Source: Shinisaurus crocodilurus
Lineage: Eukaryota; Chordata; Lepidosauria; Squamata; Shinisauridae
Direction of reading: 5' to 3'
Length of the DNA stretch: 64,000 bases
NCBI GenBank assembly: GCA_021292165.1
Contig: JAHFWL010001237.1
Coordinates: 1 to 64,000 of the forward strand
How positions within the stretch are numbered: the first letter of the stretch is position 1; each line of letters starts with the position of its first letter. The notes beneath the pieces are model-generated. The model made no database searches and was not told the DNA's origin. It saw only the letters and a program-made list of their open reading frames with translations. Below are positions 31,775 to 42,474 of the stretch, in pieces. The translations under genes were made by a program, and so were the position numbers.

Positions 31775-31885
31775 GGGGTGGGACTGACAGTGGCTTACCT
31801 AAGACCACTTTGTGAATTTATGGACATTTGAACTGCGGACTTCCTTGGTCACAACTCAATCTCTTAGCCACTGAACTGCATGCAC
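31775..31885 (-). mobile_element. tRNA-derived or MIR-like SINE fragment
   Basis: In reverse it reads GTGGCTAAGAGATTGAGTTG, GCAGTTCAAATGTCC and AAGTGGTCTTAGGTAAGCC, a tRNA-like head plus SINE body. A similar fragment is at 38405-38490. Confidence 0.5.
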
Positions 31886-32101
31886 GTTTCCCCTAATGGG
31901 GCAAACAGCAGCTTTGGGGAAGAGAAAGAGGAGAAATATATTGCATTGAGAAAACGAACCTGGGTGGTGGAGGAGCGGTTTCAAACTCTCCGCCAGCACT
32001 GTGGCTCCAACATGAATTGCCTCCTCCCCTCAGCGCAGATGCTGTCTGCCAAAATTAAGAGACAGAAGATCCAGTCACGGGAATGCTTGAGTGTGATCCT
32101 A

Positions 32102-32465
32102 TATCATAGAATCATAGAATAATAGAGTTGGAAGGGGCCTATGAGGCCATCGAGTCCAACCCCCTGCTCAATGCAGGAGCCCAAGTCAAAGCATCCCCAA
32201 CAGATGGCTGTCCAGCTGCACCTTGAATGCCTCCAGAGTGGGAGAGCCCACCACCTCCCTAGGTAGTTGGTTCCATTGTCTTATTGCTCTAACAGTCAGG
32301 AAATTTTTCCTGATGTCCAGGAGGAATCTGGCTTCCTGTAACTTGAGCCCATTTTCCGTGTCCTGCAATCTGGGATCATCGAGAAGAGATCCTGGCCTTC
32401 CTCTGTGTGACAACCCTTCAAGTACTGGAAGAGTGCTATCACATCCTAGACAAACTTTCCTGAGA
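32102..32465 (-). mobile_element. CR1 LINE 3' end
   Basis: The low-coordinate end has ATCATAGAATCATAGAATAA, the reverse of the CR1 octamer end. The minus frame to 32476 includes RFLLDIRKNFLTVRAIRQWNQLP and REVVGSPTLEAFKVQLDSH. This matches 23440-23600 with few changes and is truncated upstream. Confidence 0.85.
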
Positions 32466-32535
32466 GTAAGCTGCACTGAAAACGTTGAGCCTTACATCCG
32501 AGTAAACAGGCATAGGATTGTATTGTAAGAGCTAG
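32455..32535. mobile_element. half of a palindromic MITE (CATAGGATTGTATTG end)
   Basis: AAACAGGCATAGGATTGTATTG matches the right half of 21768-21860. The left half is worn or missing. Confidence 0.45.
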
Positions 32536-33850
32536 TCAGGATATGCAGCAGAATCGCATGGCATAAGTGCAGGGGTCCAGAACTGGATTAGGACCCTAGA
32601 ATGGGGCATAGCGGGCTTTTACCCTTTTCTTCCTACTGCAGTCCCAATCTGGATCATGCTTTCCACCCACAATATACATTGTCAAACTGTGATCTATTTG
32701 CTTTAAGGGATCACTGTTCGGCAATATAAATTACAGGTCCAAGGTGAGGGGGGCAATCTTGATCAGGACTGCAGTGAGTGGGGGGAAGCTCCCCGAGCTC
32801 CATACTATGGCTTACTCTAGATTAGAAAAGAAAAGAAAAAAGATGTAGTTGTTAGCTACATCTTTAAAGTAATGTCTGAGTTTGGGGGCTCAGTGTATGT
32901 CTTTTGCACCTGGCTGTGGTTGGTGGATCTTGGGTTCTAGGTTCTAGCAAAAAAACAAAGTAGATCTGACAAGCCTGAAGTCTGCCCAGCCCATCCCTAT
33001 GACCTGACCTTCTCTTTGTAGTATGGAGGAGCATTCAAACATGCAACCCTTCACCTACAGCCTGAACTGGAATAGTCCATATCCCATGATATTTCATTGT
33101 ATAGTTCACTGTATAGTTCACCTCTTTGGGCGTTTTATCAGATTGCACATAAGGGATTTATGAGATGGCTAGAAATGGAACCAAGATCTCCTTTGCCAGT
33201 TTACTCTTTGGCTATTGGTTTTAAAGTCACACATAACCATGTGGAGTGGAAGTATTGTGTTGAAATTTAACACATGCATCTTGAATGTGGGTATAATTCA
33301 TCTTTTTCTTGTTGTTTATGTTGTCTACAGAAGCTGCAGGAAATGAGAATGGAATGAATTCCCTTGTTTGCCCTGTGTTTTCTTAGCATATGGTAGGGTT
33401 TTGTTTTAGAAAGCACAGTGTAGATCCTTTCAAATAATAATATTCTACATTGCATTAGGTATTGCCAGCCAGACCGCAAAGGAAATTTATTGACTGATTG
33501 ATTTTAATTTTTACAGGATTTCATTTCCATATCAGAAGTACAGAGCTTTTAAATTATATCTTCCAATTCTCATGGCAGATTGGATTTAGAATACATTTGT
33601 TTTTGACATTGTTTGCTATGAGAAAAGAAATGGTTAGATTTTTATTTTTCATATGGGATTTTTAAAAACCCTGCTTTTGGCATTATGAGCAAGGGAAAGA
33701 ACAGATTTTGTTATGAAGGTGTTCCTCTTTGTTTAACCAGTCCCAGAATATTGGAAATGTCACAGGCCTTTGCAGAGAAAACAAATGCGTAGTAAACAGG
33801 AAGCTGTCATACATCAAGTCAGACCACTGGTCCGCTTCCCTCAGTAGTGA
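32536..33850. other. unassigned sequence
   Basis: No repeat end, exon or RNA gene recognised over about 1.3 kb. This is one of the more repeat-poor stretches. Confidence 0.35.
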
Positions 33851-33855
33851 CTATA

Positions 33856-33960
33856 ACATGGGTGGGGAACATTTTTCAGGCAAATGGCCACATTCACTCA
33901 TGGGCAACCTACACAGGGCCAGAACTGAAAGTGGGTGGGGCCAAAGCCACATACACATCC
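33856..33960 (+). mobile_element. hAT left-end fragment
   Basis: ATGGGTGGGGAACATTTTTC and AGGCAAATGGCCACATTCAC have the form of a hAT left end of the CAGGGGTGGGGAAC type. The element breaks off at the following (CT)n run. Confidence 0.45.
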
Positions 33961-33984
33961 CTCTCTCTCTCTCTCTCTCTCTCT
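33961..33984 (+). repeat. (CT)n microsatellite
   Basis: Twelve CT units. Confidence 0.95.
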
Positions 33985-34255
33985 GTTCTGGTTTAAAGAT
34001 AAAGAGCCAGAAGAGCTGCTGTCTATCAAGAATGAGCACCTGAGCAGCAGACTGATCAGGCAGGCACAGACAGGTCACCTGGTCACAGCCTTCCACACTA
34101 TGGTGAGATGCACTGTCTTTCTATTACAATGACAGTATTTTTTTCTAAATTTGCATCTATACATTTAAATTAGCACATGCACATTTTATTCAAATAGGAG
34201 TCCTCTTTTTTTTTGGTGATGCATTTCCTCTTCTTTGGAATTGGCCACCCTAGTC
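33985..34255 (+). mobile_element. octamer-family DNA repeat, 5'-deleted copy
   Basis: CTGGTTTAAAGATAAAGAGC, GGTCACCTGGTCACAGCC, CACATGCACATTTTATTCAAAT and a right end GGAATTGGCCACCCTAG. It lacks the left terminus. The two octamers are mutated in this copy. Confidence 0.55.
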
Positions 34256-34450
34256 ACTGGATGAGACCCAATCTTTCTAGGGGAACTTAGTCTTTACAGC
34301 TGCCCAAAGAGAGGTGGGGGAGAGAGGTGGGAATGGCCACTGCTACTGATCCTCCTTAGCCATGGTAGCAGGTAGGGGTTGGTGGTGGGCTTTTCTAGAG
34401 TGCTGGGACCATGGCAGCTGTCTGAAGATGTTGATCCTGCTGCTGCTAGG

Positions 34451-34615
34451 CAGGACTGGTGCAAGGCAGTTTGGTGCCCTAGGCAAGATCAGATATTTAG
34501 CGCGCCCCCTTCCCACTTGAGAGCGCTGTATTTTTTTTCAAGGCGTTTCTGGCGCCCTCTTTAGCTCTGCGCCCTAGGCAGCTGCCTAGTTGGCCTAATG
34601 TTAGCACCAGCCCTG
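34451..34615. mobile_element. hAT MITE, 165 bp, perfect 8-bp target duplication
   Basis: The termini CAGGACTGGTGC and GCACCAGCCCTG are inverted with one mismatch over 12 bp. CTGCTAGG flanks it exactly on both sides (34443-34450 and 34616-34623). Inside, GGTGCCCTAGGCAAG and GCGCCCTAGGCAGCTGCC repeat the same phrase. No coding potential. Confidence 0.9.
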
Positions 34616-34639
34616 CTGCTAGGCAGTGTTTGGTCCGGT

Positions 34640-35530
34640 GTGTCACAATTTATGCAGCTCTCCTCTAATCAGAGCCCATGTTTCACCACATCCCCAGCAT
34701 TCTTTTCCTTTCCTTTCTCTCCATCTTGATTATAACAAGCCACGAGGAGAGCAAAAGCAAAGAAAGAGTGATGCTCTTTCCTGCCTGGTTCTAGGAACGC
34801 TTTGCACATTCAGAGTCCTACACAATGAGATGTTTTTTTGCTGAAGAGGGATTATGCCATCTAGTGAAGTCACCTTCTGCGAATATTTCTTCGAGGAAAG
34901 GTTTGGCTTTAAAATATGTTCTGCTCTGCTCTATGTGTCAAAGTCTCTCTTGATCCTTACGTTACCACTGAATGCTTTGAAACAGCAAGGAAAAAGAGGT
35001 CTTCTTACTGCCAGGGTCATGGAGGAGGCCAACAGATGGGAACTGTAACTGTCATACAGAACACAGAATCTGAAAATACGACCCTCCCATAGGACTGAGG
35101 CCTGCTCTGCCTAATGCTGTCAAGCACAAGCTTGCTAAAGTGCAATGCTCATGAGCATGGTGACACTTTTCCTTCCATAAAGGCATACACTTTCTAAGGA
35201 ACACTTACATTTTGCTTTTTTACTTGTTAAGTAGTAAGTTCTTTGCTAGGATTTTGAAAGTAACACTTTCTTTCTTTGTCTAAAAAGGAGGTATCATTTG
35301 CTTCTTTTTAAAATAATCTTTGTTTTTGGATTTTCAAGAATATTACAAAAATACAAGTATATAAAATGTGTAACATAAATTCCCCCCTCCCCCCTCCCTG
35401 CAAAATATTCCGTGTGTACATGTTTAGTTCCAAAAAAGGGTAAGTAACAGTGACGTCCATGTGTTGCATTTGGGATAGTTGTGATTACTGAGTATTGCTG
35501 TCTATTCTTATCTTAACAAGTTGTTCCAGA
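34640..35530. other. unassigned sequence
   Basis: Nothing recognised. The open frames are short and lack motifs. Confidence 0.35.
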
Positions 35531-35537
35531 GAGAGCC

Positions 35538-35735
35538 ATGATGATAAGAGCAGTTCAACAATGGAACCAATTTTCTATGGGGTGCATGGGCTCTCCCTCA
35601 CTGGAGGTCTTCAAGCAGAGACTGGACAGTGATCAGTTGGGGATGCTCTAGCTCTGGATTTCCTGCATCAAGCAAGGGGTTAGACTAGATGGCCTACAAG
35701 GTCCCCTCCAAGCATATGTTCTATGATTCTACTAG
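35538..35735 (+). mobile_element. CR1-type LINE 3' end, older
   Basis: CAATGGAACCAATTTTC, GGGCTCTCCCTCACTGGAGG, GGGGTTAGACTAGATGGCC and TTCTATGATTCT follow the order of the CR1 3' end at 23505-23690 with many changes. Confidence 0.75.
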
Positions 35736-35989
35736 GTCAACTAGGGTCTGTGCAAGCTAGGAGAGAAAATGCTTCCTTATGCACATGGAAGGCACTTCTG
35801 CTTGTGCATTGTGGAAAGTTTTCTGATTCTCGCCAGGTTTATATGCTCCAGCCCACCCCACACACAACTCTGGAGGTTTTCCAGAACAGAACCTCTGGAA
35901 TAGACATGAGAGAGGTTGAAAATGGGGTGGGGGAGGTGGGGATCAGAAAGCCCATGCATGAGTGGCATGTCTTCTGCTGCACAGTGGGA

Positions 35990-36705
35990 ACATGCTGAAG
36001 CTGAACCCCGACAAGACTGAGGTACTTCTGGTGGGGGACAAGGGGAGGTTAGGTGATGTTGACCTGGTGCTGAATGGGGTACATCTACTCCTGAAGACTC
36101 CCAGCTGTCCATGGAGGCAGGTGTCAGCTGTGAGCCGGGCAGCGCTGTATCAACTCCATCTGATATGGCAGTTGCGCCCCTACCTTCCTAATCATCTGCT
36201 CCCATCAGTGGTTCATCCCTTGGTCTCCTCTCACCTAGACTACTGTAATGCGCTGTACGTGGAGTTACCCTTGAAGATGGTTGGTTCGGAAGCTACAGCT
36301 GGTACAGAACGTGGCGGCTCGCCTGGTTAAAGGCAGCTGGCATCGGGATCACATCACACCAGTGCTCAAGGAGCTGCACTGCCTACCAGTTGCTTGCCAA
36401 GGCGAATTCAAGGTGTTGGTTTTGACCTTTAAAACCCTATATGGCTCCAGTCCAGTCTATCTCAAGGAGCGTCTCCAGCCACACCAAGTAGGCCGCTCAA
36501 GAAGATCTGCCACAGACGGCCTTCTCCTTGTCCCTTCAGCCAGAGCAGCTAGACTGGTGGGGACTAGGAAGAGGGCCTTTTCTGTGGTGGCCCCCATACT
36601 CTAGAACTCTCTCCCGAGTGACCTTCGCCATGCCCCCTCTCTGCTGAGCTTCCACCGCTCACTAAAAACTTGGCTGTTCAGGCGGGAATACGGGTTGGGC
36701 TAAGA
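35990..36705 (+). pseudogene. L2 ORF2 C-terminal fragment, frameshifted
   Basis: MLKLNPDKTEVLLVGDKGRL, then SRAALYQLHLIWQLRPYLPN, LDYCNALYVELPLKMV, and in a second frame VRKLQLVQNVAARLVKGS, VLTFKTLYGSSPVYLKER and RKRAFSVVAP. A frame change occurs near 36285 and a stop at the LWNS position (TAG at 36602). It is more diverged than the 16 and 24.5 kb copies. Confidence 0.85.
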
Positions 36706-36715
36706 TTTTAAAAAT

Positions 36716-36838
36716 TTATACCTACCTCACAGGGTTGTTGTGAGGATAAAATGGAGAGGAGGAGGAGGATTATGTAAGCTGCCTTGGGTTCCTTGCAGGG
36801 AGAAAGGTGGGGTATGAATATAATAAATAATAAATAAA
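36716..36838 (+). mobile_element. tRNA-derived SINE, 3' half
   Basis: CTACCTCACAGGGTTGTTGT, GAGGATAAAATGGAGAGGAG, TGCCTTGGGTTCCTTGCAGG and an AATAAATAATAAATAAAA tail match 58115-58240. The tRNA-like head is absent. It sits in the L2 3' UTR. Confidence 0.8.
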
Positions 36839-36927
36839 ATAAATAAATGTATTTTATCTTGTTTTTATCTTGTGTACATCGCCCAGGGTGGCCGGTTTGC
36901 CAGCCAGATGGGCGATAAATAAATGTA

Positions 36928-36984
<57 letters not shown>
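36928..36984 (+). repeat. (AAT)n microsatellite at L2 tail
   Basis: About eighteen AAT units continuing directly from the L2 AATAAATG terminus. Confidence 0.9.
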
Positions 36985-36985
<1 letters not shown>

Positions 36986-37099
36986 TGTGGAGGAAGGGGG
37001 GGCTGGCTGACCCGCCACAACCTCACCCTTTCTTACTTTAAAGGACTTAAGACCCCCAGAGATCTCAAGGTACCAGATTGCCAGCCTCAGCTGTTTGCA

Positions 37100-37716
37100 A
37101 TCCTACTTGAATCTTTGTTTAGGGACTTGCCTTTCTGATTGTAACCTGGATTTAGTTACTGAACCAAGCAGAGCGACTACAAACACCATGTGGGGTAAAA
37201 AACCAAACAGGTTTATTCTGGTAGCATTTTACAACAAGAATAGGGAAATGAGGGACGCACACGAAATTAGAGAGAGACACACTTTGGTACACAGAGTAAA
37301 GCTACAAAATACTGATTCCTTATATCTCTTAGGCACACAACTCTGTTACCTGGGGGTCAGTTCTCTTCCAGGGTTGGATCCAGCACAGCCTTGCTGCCCG
37401 GGAGGACTACTACACTTACCCGAAGGTCCGAGATGGGTAGCCCTCCACAAGACTTGCCTTTCTAAAGCCCTCATTCAGCTAATTTCACCAGGAGCTACCT
37501 GGGGTCGGATCCTGAGGTCACCCGAAGGCTTGGGCCTCTCCTTGGCCTGCCGCCATTGCTCCAACAGCCGGCAGCCACGCGATGACCAAAGACAAAGACT
37601 AAAACCCACATGTTGGGAAATATACTTCCCCCCCCTTTCTGTAGCTTTGCCGCTTTTAGCTAATCATGATGCACTTTACTTGGCCAGGCAGGGGAGGGAA
37701 CTCATGACTCATAACA
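37100..37716 (-). mobile_element. candidate solo LTR
   Basis: On the minus strand the segment begins TGTTATGAGTCATGAG, contains an AGATATAAGG TATA-like site near 37320, and an AATAAA signal about 115 bp further on (near 37210), with T-rich sequence after it. That is the order of U3, R and U5. TTTGCA flanks both sides (37094-37099 and 37717-37722). The 3' end does not finish in CA, so the boundary or identity is uncertain. No gag or pol sequence is nearby. Confidence 0.45.
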
Positions 37717-37795
37717 TTTGCATTTGAAAGCTGGGTTACTGTAGACTTTGGGACGCCAGCATACACCCCCCCAGCCTTTAGCTGGTTCACACATG

Positions 37796-37798
<3 letters not shown>

Positions 37799-37839
<41 letters not shown>
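37799..37839 (+). repeat. (GT)n microsatellite
   Basis: About twenty GT units. The His/Thr-rich short frames here are artefacts. Confidence 0.95.
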
Positions 37840-37840
<1 letters not shown>

Positions 37841-38404
37841 ATGTAGGAACCCCCAAAGGCTCCTTCCTTCACATAATAATAATATAATATCTTTAGATCC
37901 AAGCCATTGTCCCCGTATCATCCCACAGGAGAAACGTAATGTGTACAATTTGCAATGTGGTATGGGGTCTTCAGCATAAGGGGTGGGATTTGTCAACCCC
38001 TCCATCTGCAAACAGAAGTGTCTTCTACTCATGTAGAGGGTCTTTTAATCCAAGTCAATGCCTACATGTGTAAAAAACTTGCTACAGCACATTACTAAGC
38101 AAGTACCCTCTCCCCTTCTCCTGAAATAAAAATATATATGCATATAATGATTGATAACTTAAAAGTGATGTACTCATAAAACATAGAAGAAAGAGAAAAA
38201 CATGAATAAATATGCAAAAAGCAAAGACAACAGTTTTGTATACAAGGGAAAACGAAAAAACCCCAACTTCTTTGCCTTTTGTGTGCCCTGGAGAAAATTT
38301 AGCTGTTCAAGAATGGGATCCTAAAATGAGAAAGACAATTTGCTACAGTTGAAAATGGGACTGCCTTTATTTTTTGAGAGTGCCCGAACATTAGGGAAAA
38401 CGTG
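37840..38404. other. unassigned sequence
   Basis: No recognisable element. Confidence 0.35.
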
Positions 38405-38490
38405 CATGCAGTATAGTGGCTAAGAGACTGAGTTGTGACCAAGAAAGTCCACAGTTTAAATATCCATAAAGTCACAGTTATATAATGCTA
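38405..38490 (+). mobile_element. SINE fragment, tRNA/MIR-like
   Basis: AGTATAGTGGCTAAGAGACTG, GTTGTGACCAAGAAAGTCC and CAGTTTAAATATCC resemble the reverse of 31800-31885. Confidence 0.45.
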
Positions 38491-38870
38491 CCCAATCAGC
38501 GAATACTATCTTTTTTTTAACCTAGTACACCACCTAAAATTAATCACCAGCTTTGCTAATATAAAAGTGGTAATGTTTCTCTTTGTTTCTGTTCTTTATT
38601 AACAAGGGACCTGCGTGTTTTGCTTAAGGCTGTGGATAGATCTTGATAACCACTAGATTTTATCCTTTCAAAAATGGGGAATCAGCCATGGTTTGTGTTT
38701 CTTTGACCCAATATCCTTAAATATAATGTAGCTTGAACCTGCATAATACCTAGGGCAGCCTTATTCAGCTAAGCCTGCAACCTCTTCTTACATCAACACT
38801 TCAACTGAAGACTATGGTTTTAACGCCAAGCCAGCTTTTTTTTCTTTCTCCCCCACCTTTTGCTTAACAT
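38491..38870. other. unassigned sequence
   Basis: Nothing recognised. Confidence 0.35.
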
Positions 38871-38955
38871 GCAGCCTAATGAAGAAGAGTTCTGGAAAAC
38901 TCGAAAGCTTGCTCACTGTTCTGTGACATTTTGGTTGGTCCTAGTAAAGGTATTG
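38871..38955 (+). mobile_element. retroelement tail with CTAATGAAG...GAAAGC hairpin
   Basis: CAGCCTAATGAAGAAGAG, GTTCTGGAAAACTCGAAAGC, then TTTTGGTTGGTCCTAGTAAAGG. The arms GAGTT and AACTC can pair, placing CT(A/G)ATGA and GAAA as in hammerhead-like repeat tails, although one extra A and a changed core G argue against activity. Confidence 0.45.
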
Positions 38956-39357
38956 CCCTCCTGCCCCTGTGATTATAGCAAATGAATGGTCAAATCCGAC
39001 TTTATTCTGTAGTTACAGTCATCCCAGTTGTCCGTGTTTCTTGCCCTCAAAGAAATTTGAATGAGAAATCAAGGGAAACAGGTGGACCTGCCAAAAGAAA
39101 GATCCATGTTTTAGGATGAACAGATGTGCAATCAGCTGATGGGAAGGTTGTAGAATTAGTGGCAATTAAAGTTAGGAACAACCTATATCTCTGAGATATT
39201 TGTAATGGTTATGTTTGTAACTCTATATGGCTTTCTTTGACCTCTGGCCTGGGAGCCTAATCTGGCCCATGGAAGTTCCTCATCCAGCCTGCGGAGCCTC
39301 CTTGGACTCCTCCAGGGGATGGGGCTTTGACAGTGACCTTCATGGTGCCATGGGCTA
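38956..39357. other. unassigned sequence
   Basis: No recognisable element. Confidence 0.35.
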
Positions 39358-39608
39358 CAGTCATGCCTTGGATTGAGAGCATAATTCGTTCCGGAAACGT
39401 GCTTGTAATCCAAAACACACTTATATCAAAACGAAATCCCCCCCAAAAAAATTTGTACAGAGATTTTTAATTTAAGCCGTACTACAGTACTTGTATTGCA
39501 AGACGTCGCTTGTATATCAAGTCCAAAAAAATTAAATAAATATTTAAAAATTTGCTTGTCTTGCAAAACGCACTCAAACCAAGTTACTTGCAATCCAAGG
39601 CATTACTG
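39358..39608. mobile_element. pogo/Tigger-like MITE, 251 bp
   Basis: The ends CAGTCATGCCTTGGATTG and CAATCCAAGGCATTACTG are inverted with one mismatch in 18. TA lies on both sides (39356-39357 and 39609-39610), the usual target of Tc1/mariner-pogo elements. The inside has inverted CTTGTAATCCAAAAC and GTCTTGCAAAACG-type blocks. It has no transposase. Confidence 0.8.
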
Positions 39609-39610
39609 TA

Positions 39611-39643
39611 TTTAATCTACTTTAGATAGAAAGTAGATTAAAT
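39611..39643. repeat. short perfect hairpin
   Basis: TTTAATCTACTTT and AAAGTAGATTAAA are perfect inverted 13-mers around a short loop, immediately beside the Tigger-like element. Confidence 0.85.
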
Positions 39644-39892
39644 ATTGTGGAGCCAATTGCTAAGAACCACAAACTGTACCATCAGCTGGTGTGGCTGGGT
39701 TCCCTAAATACTGCACCTGCATAAAGACAGGAAATTCCACCTGCTATGGCCACAATGCTTCCTAACTGGACCATGAGGAAGATTCACTTGCCAACAGACT
39801 TGACATGAAGCCAGAAATTGTACTAGCAAACCTTTGTCCCTAGTTTGCTTCTTCGACTATTAGATTATACCAGAGCTTTTCTGTCAGTGATT

Positions 39893-40020
39893 TCATTATT
39901 TATCCTATTAAAATAGTTATATCTCACCTTTCCATCACTAATGGGACCCTCAAGGCTGCTTACAAGCATGATTAAAAGTGTGACAATCAAGCCAAATGGC
40001 AAAAAAGTGAGCATACCCTA
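39893..40020 (-). mobile_element. LINE 3' tail
   Basis: TTATTTATCCTATTAAAATAG, ATCTCACCTTTCCATCACTA and CCCTCAAGGCTGCTTACAAGC resemble 7668-7800. Confidence 0.45.
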
Positions 40021-40438
40021 AAAACAAACACCAGCAGCCAGCAGCAATATTGGCAAGGAAATGTACAATGCAGGAGTGCTCCAATCAATTGCCCATGTGA
40101 ACACCACTGCTTTACCATCACCTAAATCCAGAGAACAAGGAAGTCATCCAAGTCTCCCAGCATCAGGGATTCCAGAGTTGGAATGTAACTATTCCTATCT
40201 AATTCCTGGAGGCCCTATCCCATGTACCTACCCACTGTGACCTCAGTTTGCACTCAAGGCTCTCTGATGCACCCAGAGCTGTTCATTAGCTCCGAACCCT
40301 GAGTGATCCCTGCCACAGCACCTACTAAATGCTTTAAAAACTCCAAAAGCAAATTAAACCTTAGCTTGTACCTTTATTTGGTGTGGTACCCTGCTATCAC
40401 TATTCCAATATGCAGAAACAAATGAAGCTGATAGAATA

Positions 40439-40958
40439 TTGAATATTCCATCTGCACTGGCTGCCAGTTCATTTCTGGGCCCAATTCAAAGTGCTGGTGT
40501 TAACATTCAAAGCCCTAAACAGCTTGGGGCCAGGTCACCTGAAGGATTGTCTCCTCCTATATATACCTGCCAGACCCTAAGATCATCTTCCGTGGTCCTT
40601 CTCTGGCAGCCCCCGCCAAAGGAAGTGTGGTGGGTAGCTAGTAAGAAGAGGGCCTTTTCTGTTGTGACACCCTAGTTGTGGAATTAGCTTCCCAGAGAGG
40701 CTTTCCTGGTGCTTATGTTGTGCTCTTTTCAGTGAAGACCTTCTTATTTCCCCAGGCATTTTAGACTTTCAGTTTCTGTTGTTTTAAATCTGTTATTGTA
40801 TTTTAAATATTTGCATTGCTGCGATTTTGGTTTTTTATTTTATTTTATACTGTAGCTTTAAACATTTATGTTATATTTTGCCATGTTGTATTTCAGAGAG
40901 CTTTGACTATTGGGTACTATAGAAATGTAATAAATACATAAATAAATACATAAATAAA
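40439..40958 (+). mobile_element. old L2-like LINE 3' end
   Basis: The relic coding order is visible across frames: TGGCTGCCAGTTCATTTCTG, AAAGTGCTGGTGTTAACATTC, GAAGAGGGCCTTTTCTGTTG and the tail ATTGGGTACTATAGAAATG with AATAAATACATAAATAAA. Many indels. Confidence 0.65.
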
Positions 40959-41105
40959 ATATTGGTGCTACTTGATCTGATAAACGAGATCCTGTCAGCA
41001 TGTTAGCTACTGCATTTTGCACCAGTTGAGGTCTGTGTGCACTTTTCAGAGGCAGCCCCATGTAGAACATGTTACAGCAGTCTAATCTGGATGTCCCCAA
41101 GGCAT
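40959..41105 (-). mobile_element. old L2-like fragment in opposite orientation
   Basis: The minus strand reads SRLDCCNMFYMGLPLK, RPQLVQNAVANMLTGSR and SDQVAPI, the L2 C-terminal signature with changes. The plus-strand L2 tail abuts it, as at 7.1 kb. Confidence 0.65.
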
Positions 41106-42474
41106 TTGTAACCGTGTATCCCTATTAATGATTTGTTTCTCTCAGTTGAGTTTTCCATCTCTTCTTATAAATGCCGGTAAACCCAAATCAAATATACATT
41201 AAGAAGACTTCTGTATCAAAATGAGAAATGGGAATTCATCATTTCCACTGTGTAGGATTTATCAGTTTCATTTTTATCTTTACTTTGATAGAGGAGCAAT
41301 TTTGTACCCTCTGATGTGTTGCTTCCGTGCCTGCCAACTCCTGGCAATTATGAGGATGCATCAAATAAAACAAACAAGTAGGCTGAGCCTTGTTTTTGAA
41401 TATATCACTCCTGTTTAGAGGGCCACACAACGGTTATGCATTGCCACAGTCTTAGAACAGTGTCTCTGTGACACATGACAGCTCTCCATGACAAGCTGCA
41501 TGAAGAATAGGTTTTGCATATAGAGGAAATAAGTGCGGGGAATCAATGGCTCCTGCTGGCTGCAGTGAACTGTACAGTCCTCTGTGGCTTGACAACAGCA
41601 TGTTTTATGCAGAAAGCAAAGCTCTTGGGAAAGACACCAGGAAATCTATGCACAGAGGCATTTTCAATAAATGAGACAGAGAATATACAGTCATGTAGAG
41701 GGGCAACGGGTAACTAATGCCTTCCTTGGGGATCTGCAGTTTTGCTGAATGACAGAATCTATTGTGTTGTCAGAACGGCGGAACACACACAAGAGATACT
41801 CCTGTGGTAAACCACAAACTATTTATTAATTACAGAATTCTCTGGAAAGATCCAAGGCCAAAACATATAGTGGTGTAATATAGATACCCACGCTGTCCTT
41901 CTCTCAGCTGTCTTTGGGCTATCTCAGACCCTTGTGTCCATGAGATGGTGGTGCAGCAACAACCTCCTTCCTGAAAGTGGCACACATATATGCAGCATCC
42001 AAATGCTGCTAACCGAAGTGAAACTCCTTGAACAGTGCTGGTAGAATGCATTATCCCATGAAGCCAGACCGGCTGAAGAAGGCGTGAAATTCACAACAGA
42101 ATCCTGCCAGTTCCAGACCAGAGATGATGTTGGGCCATAGAATTTTGCAACCCTTCTTCAGATGAGCAGAAATCTAGTGAGGCAGGAGAGTGGTAATGTC
42201 TCCCCACTCCTTGGAAGGACAGTGCAAATGGCTGGTTTACATGTATGCCACAGTAAGTTGACACTTGGTAAATACATACTTGCCTGTATTCAGCTAATGT
42301 TATTTGACTGCTATTTGGTGTGAAGAAACACTGTGTATGTTTTGTAATGTTTATATTGTTTGAGTGACCTCTGAGTGAAGTTATAATGTAACTGAGTAGA
42401 CTAGAAGTGTAGCTTTGCTACTGTGTATTGGGCATACGGCACTAGTGGCTGCTTGCTTTGGTCATGGTCCATGC
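41106..42474. other. unassigned sequence
   Basis: No recognisable element, exon or RNA gene over about 1.4 kb. Confidence 0.35.

Larger units (their letters stand above)
35985..36928 (+). mobile_element. L2-like LINE, 3' part, with SINE inserted
   Basis: Coding relic 35990-36705, then a SINE at 36716-36838, then the L2 tail TGTACATCGCCCAGGGTGGC...CAGATGGGCGATAAATAAATG. It is 5'-truncated at about 35985 (GAACATGCTGAAGCTGAACC). It retains the G that is missing in the 24.5 kb copy near VLLVGDKG. Confidence 0.85.

Noticed and set aside
37095..37727. 210-codon open frame on the plus strand
   Set aside because: It spans the antisense of the LTR candidate, has no recognisable domain and crosses its edges.
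37601..38032. His/Thr repeat peptides
   Set aside because: Translation of the (GT)n microsatellite.
38876..38910. Active hammerhead ribozyme at the 38.9 kb hairpin
   Set aside because: The core G of CTGATGA is A here and an extra A precedes the stem, so the catalytic core is not met.
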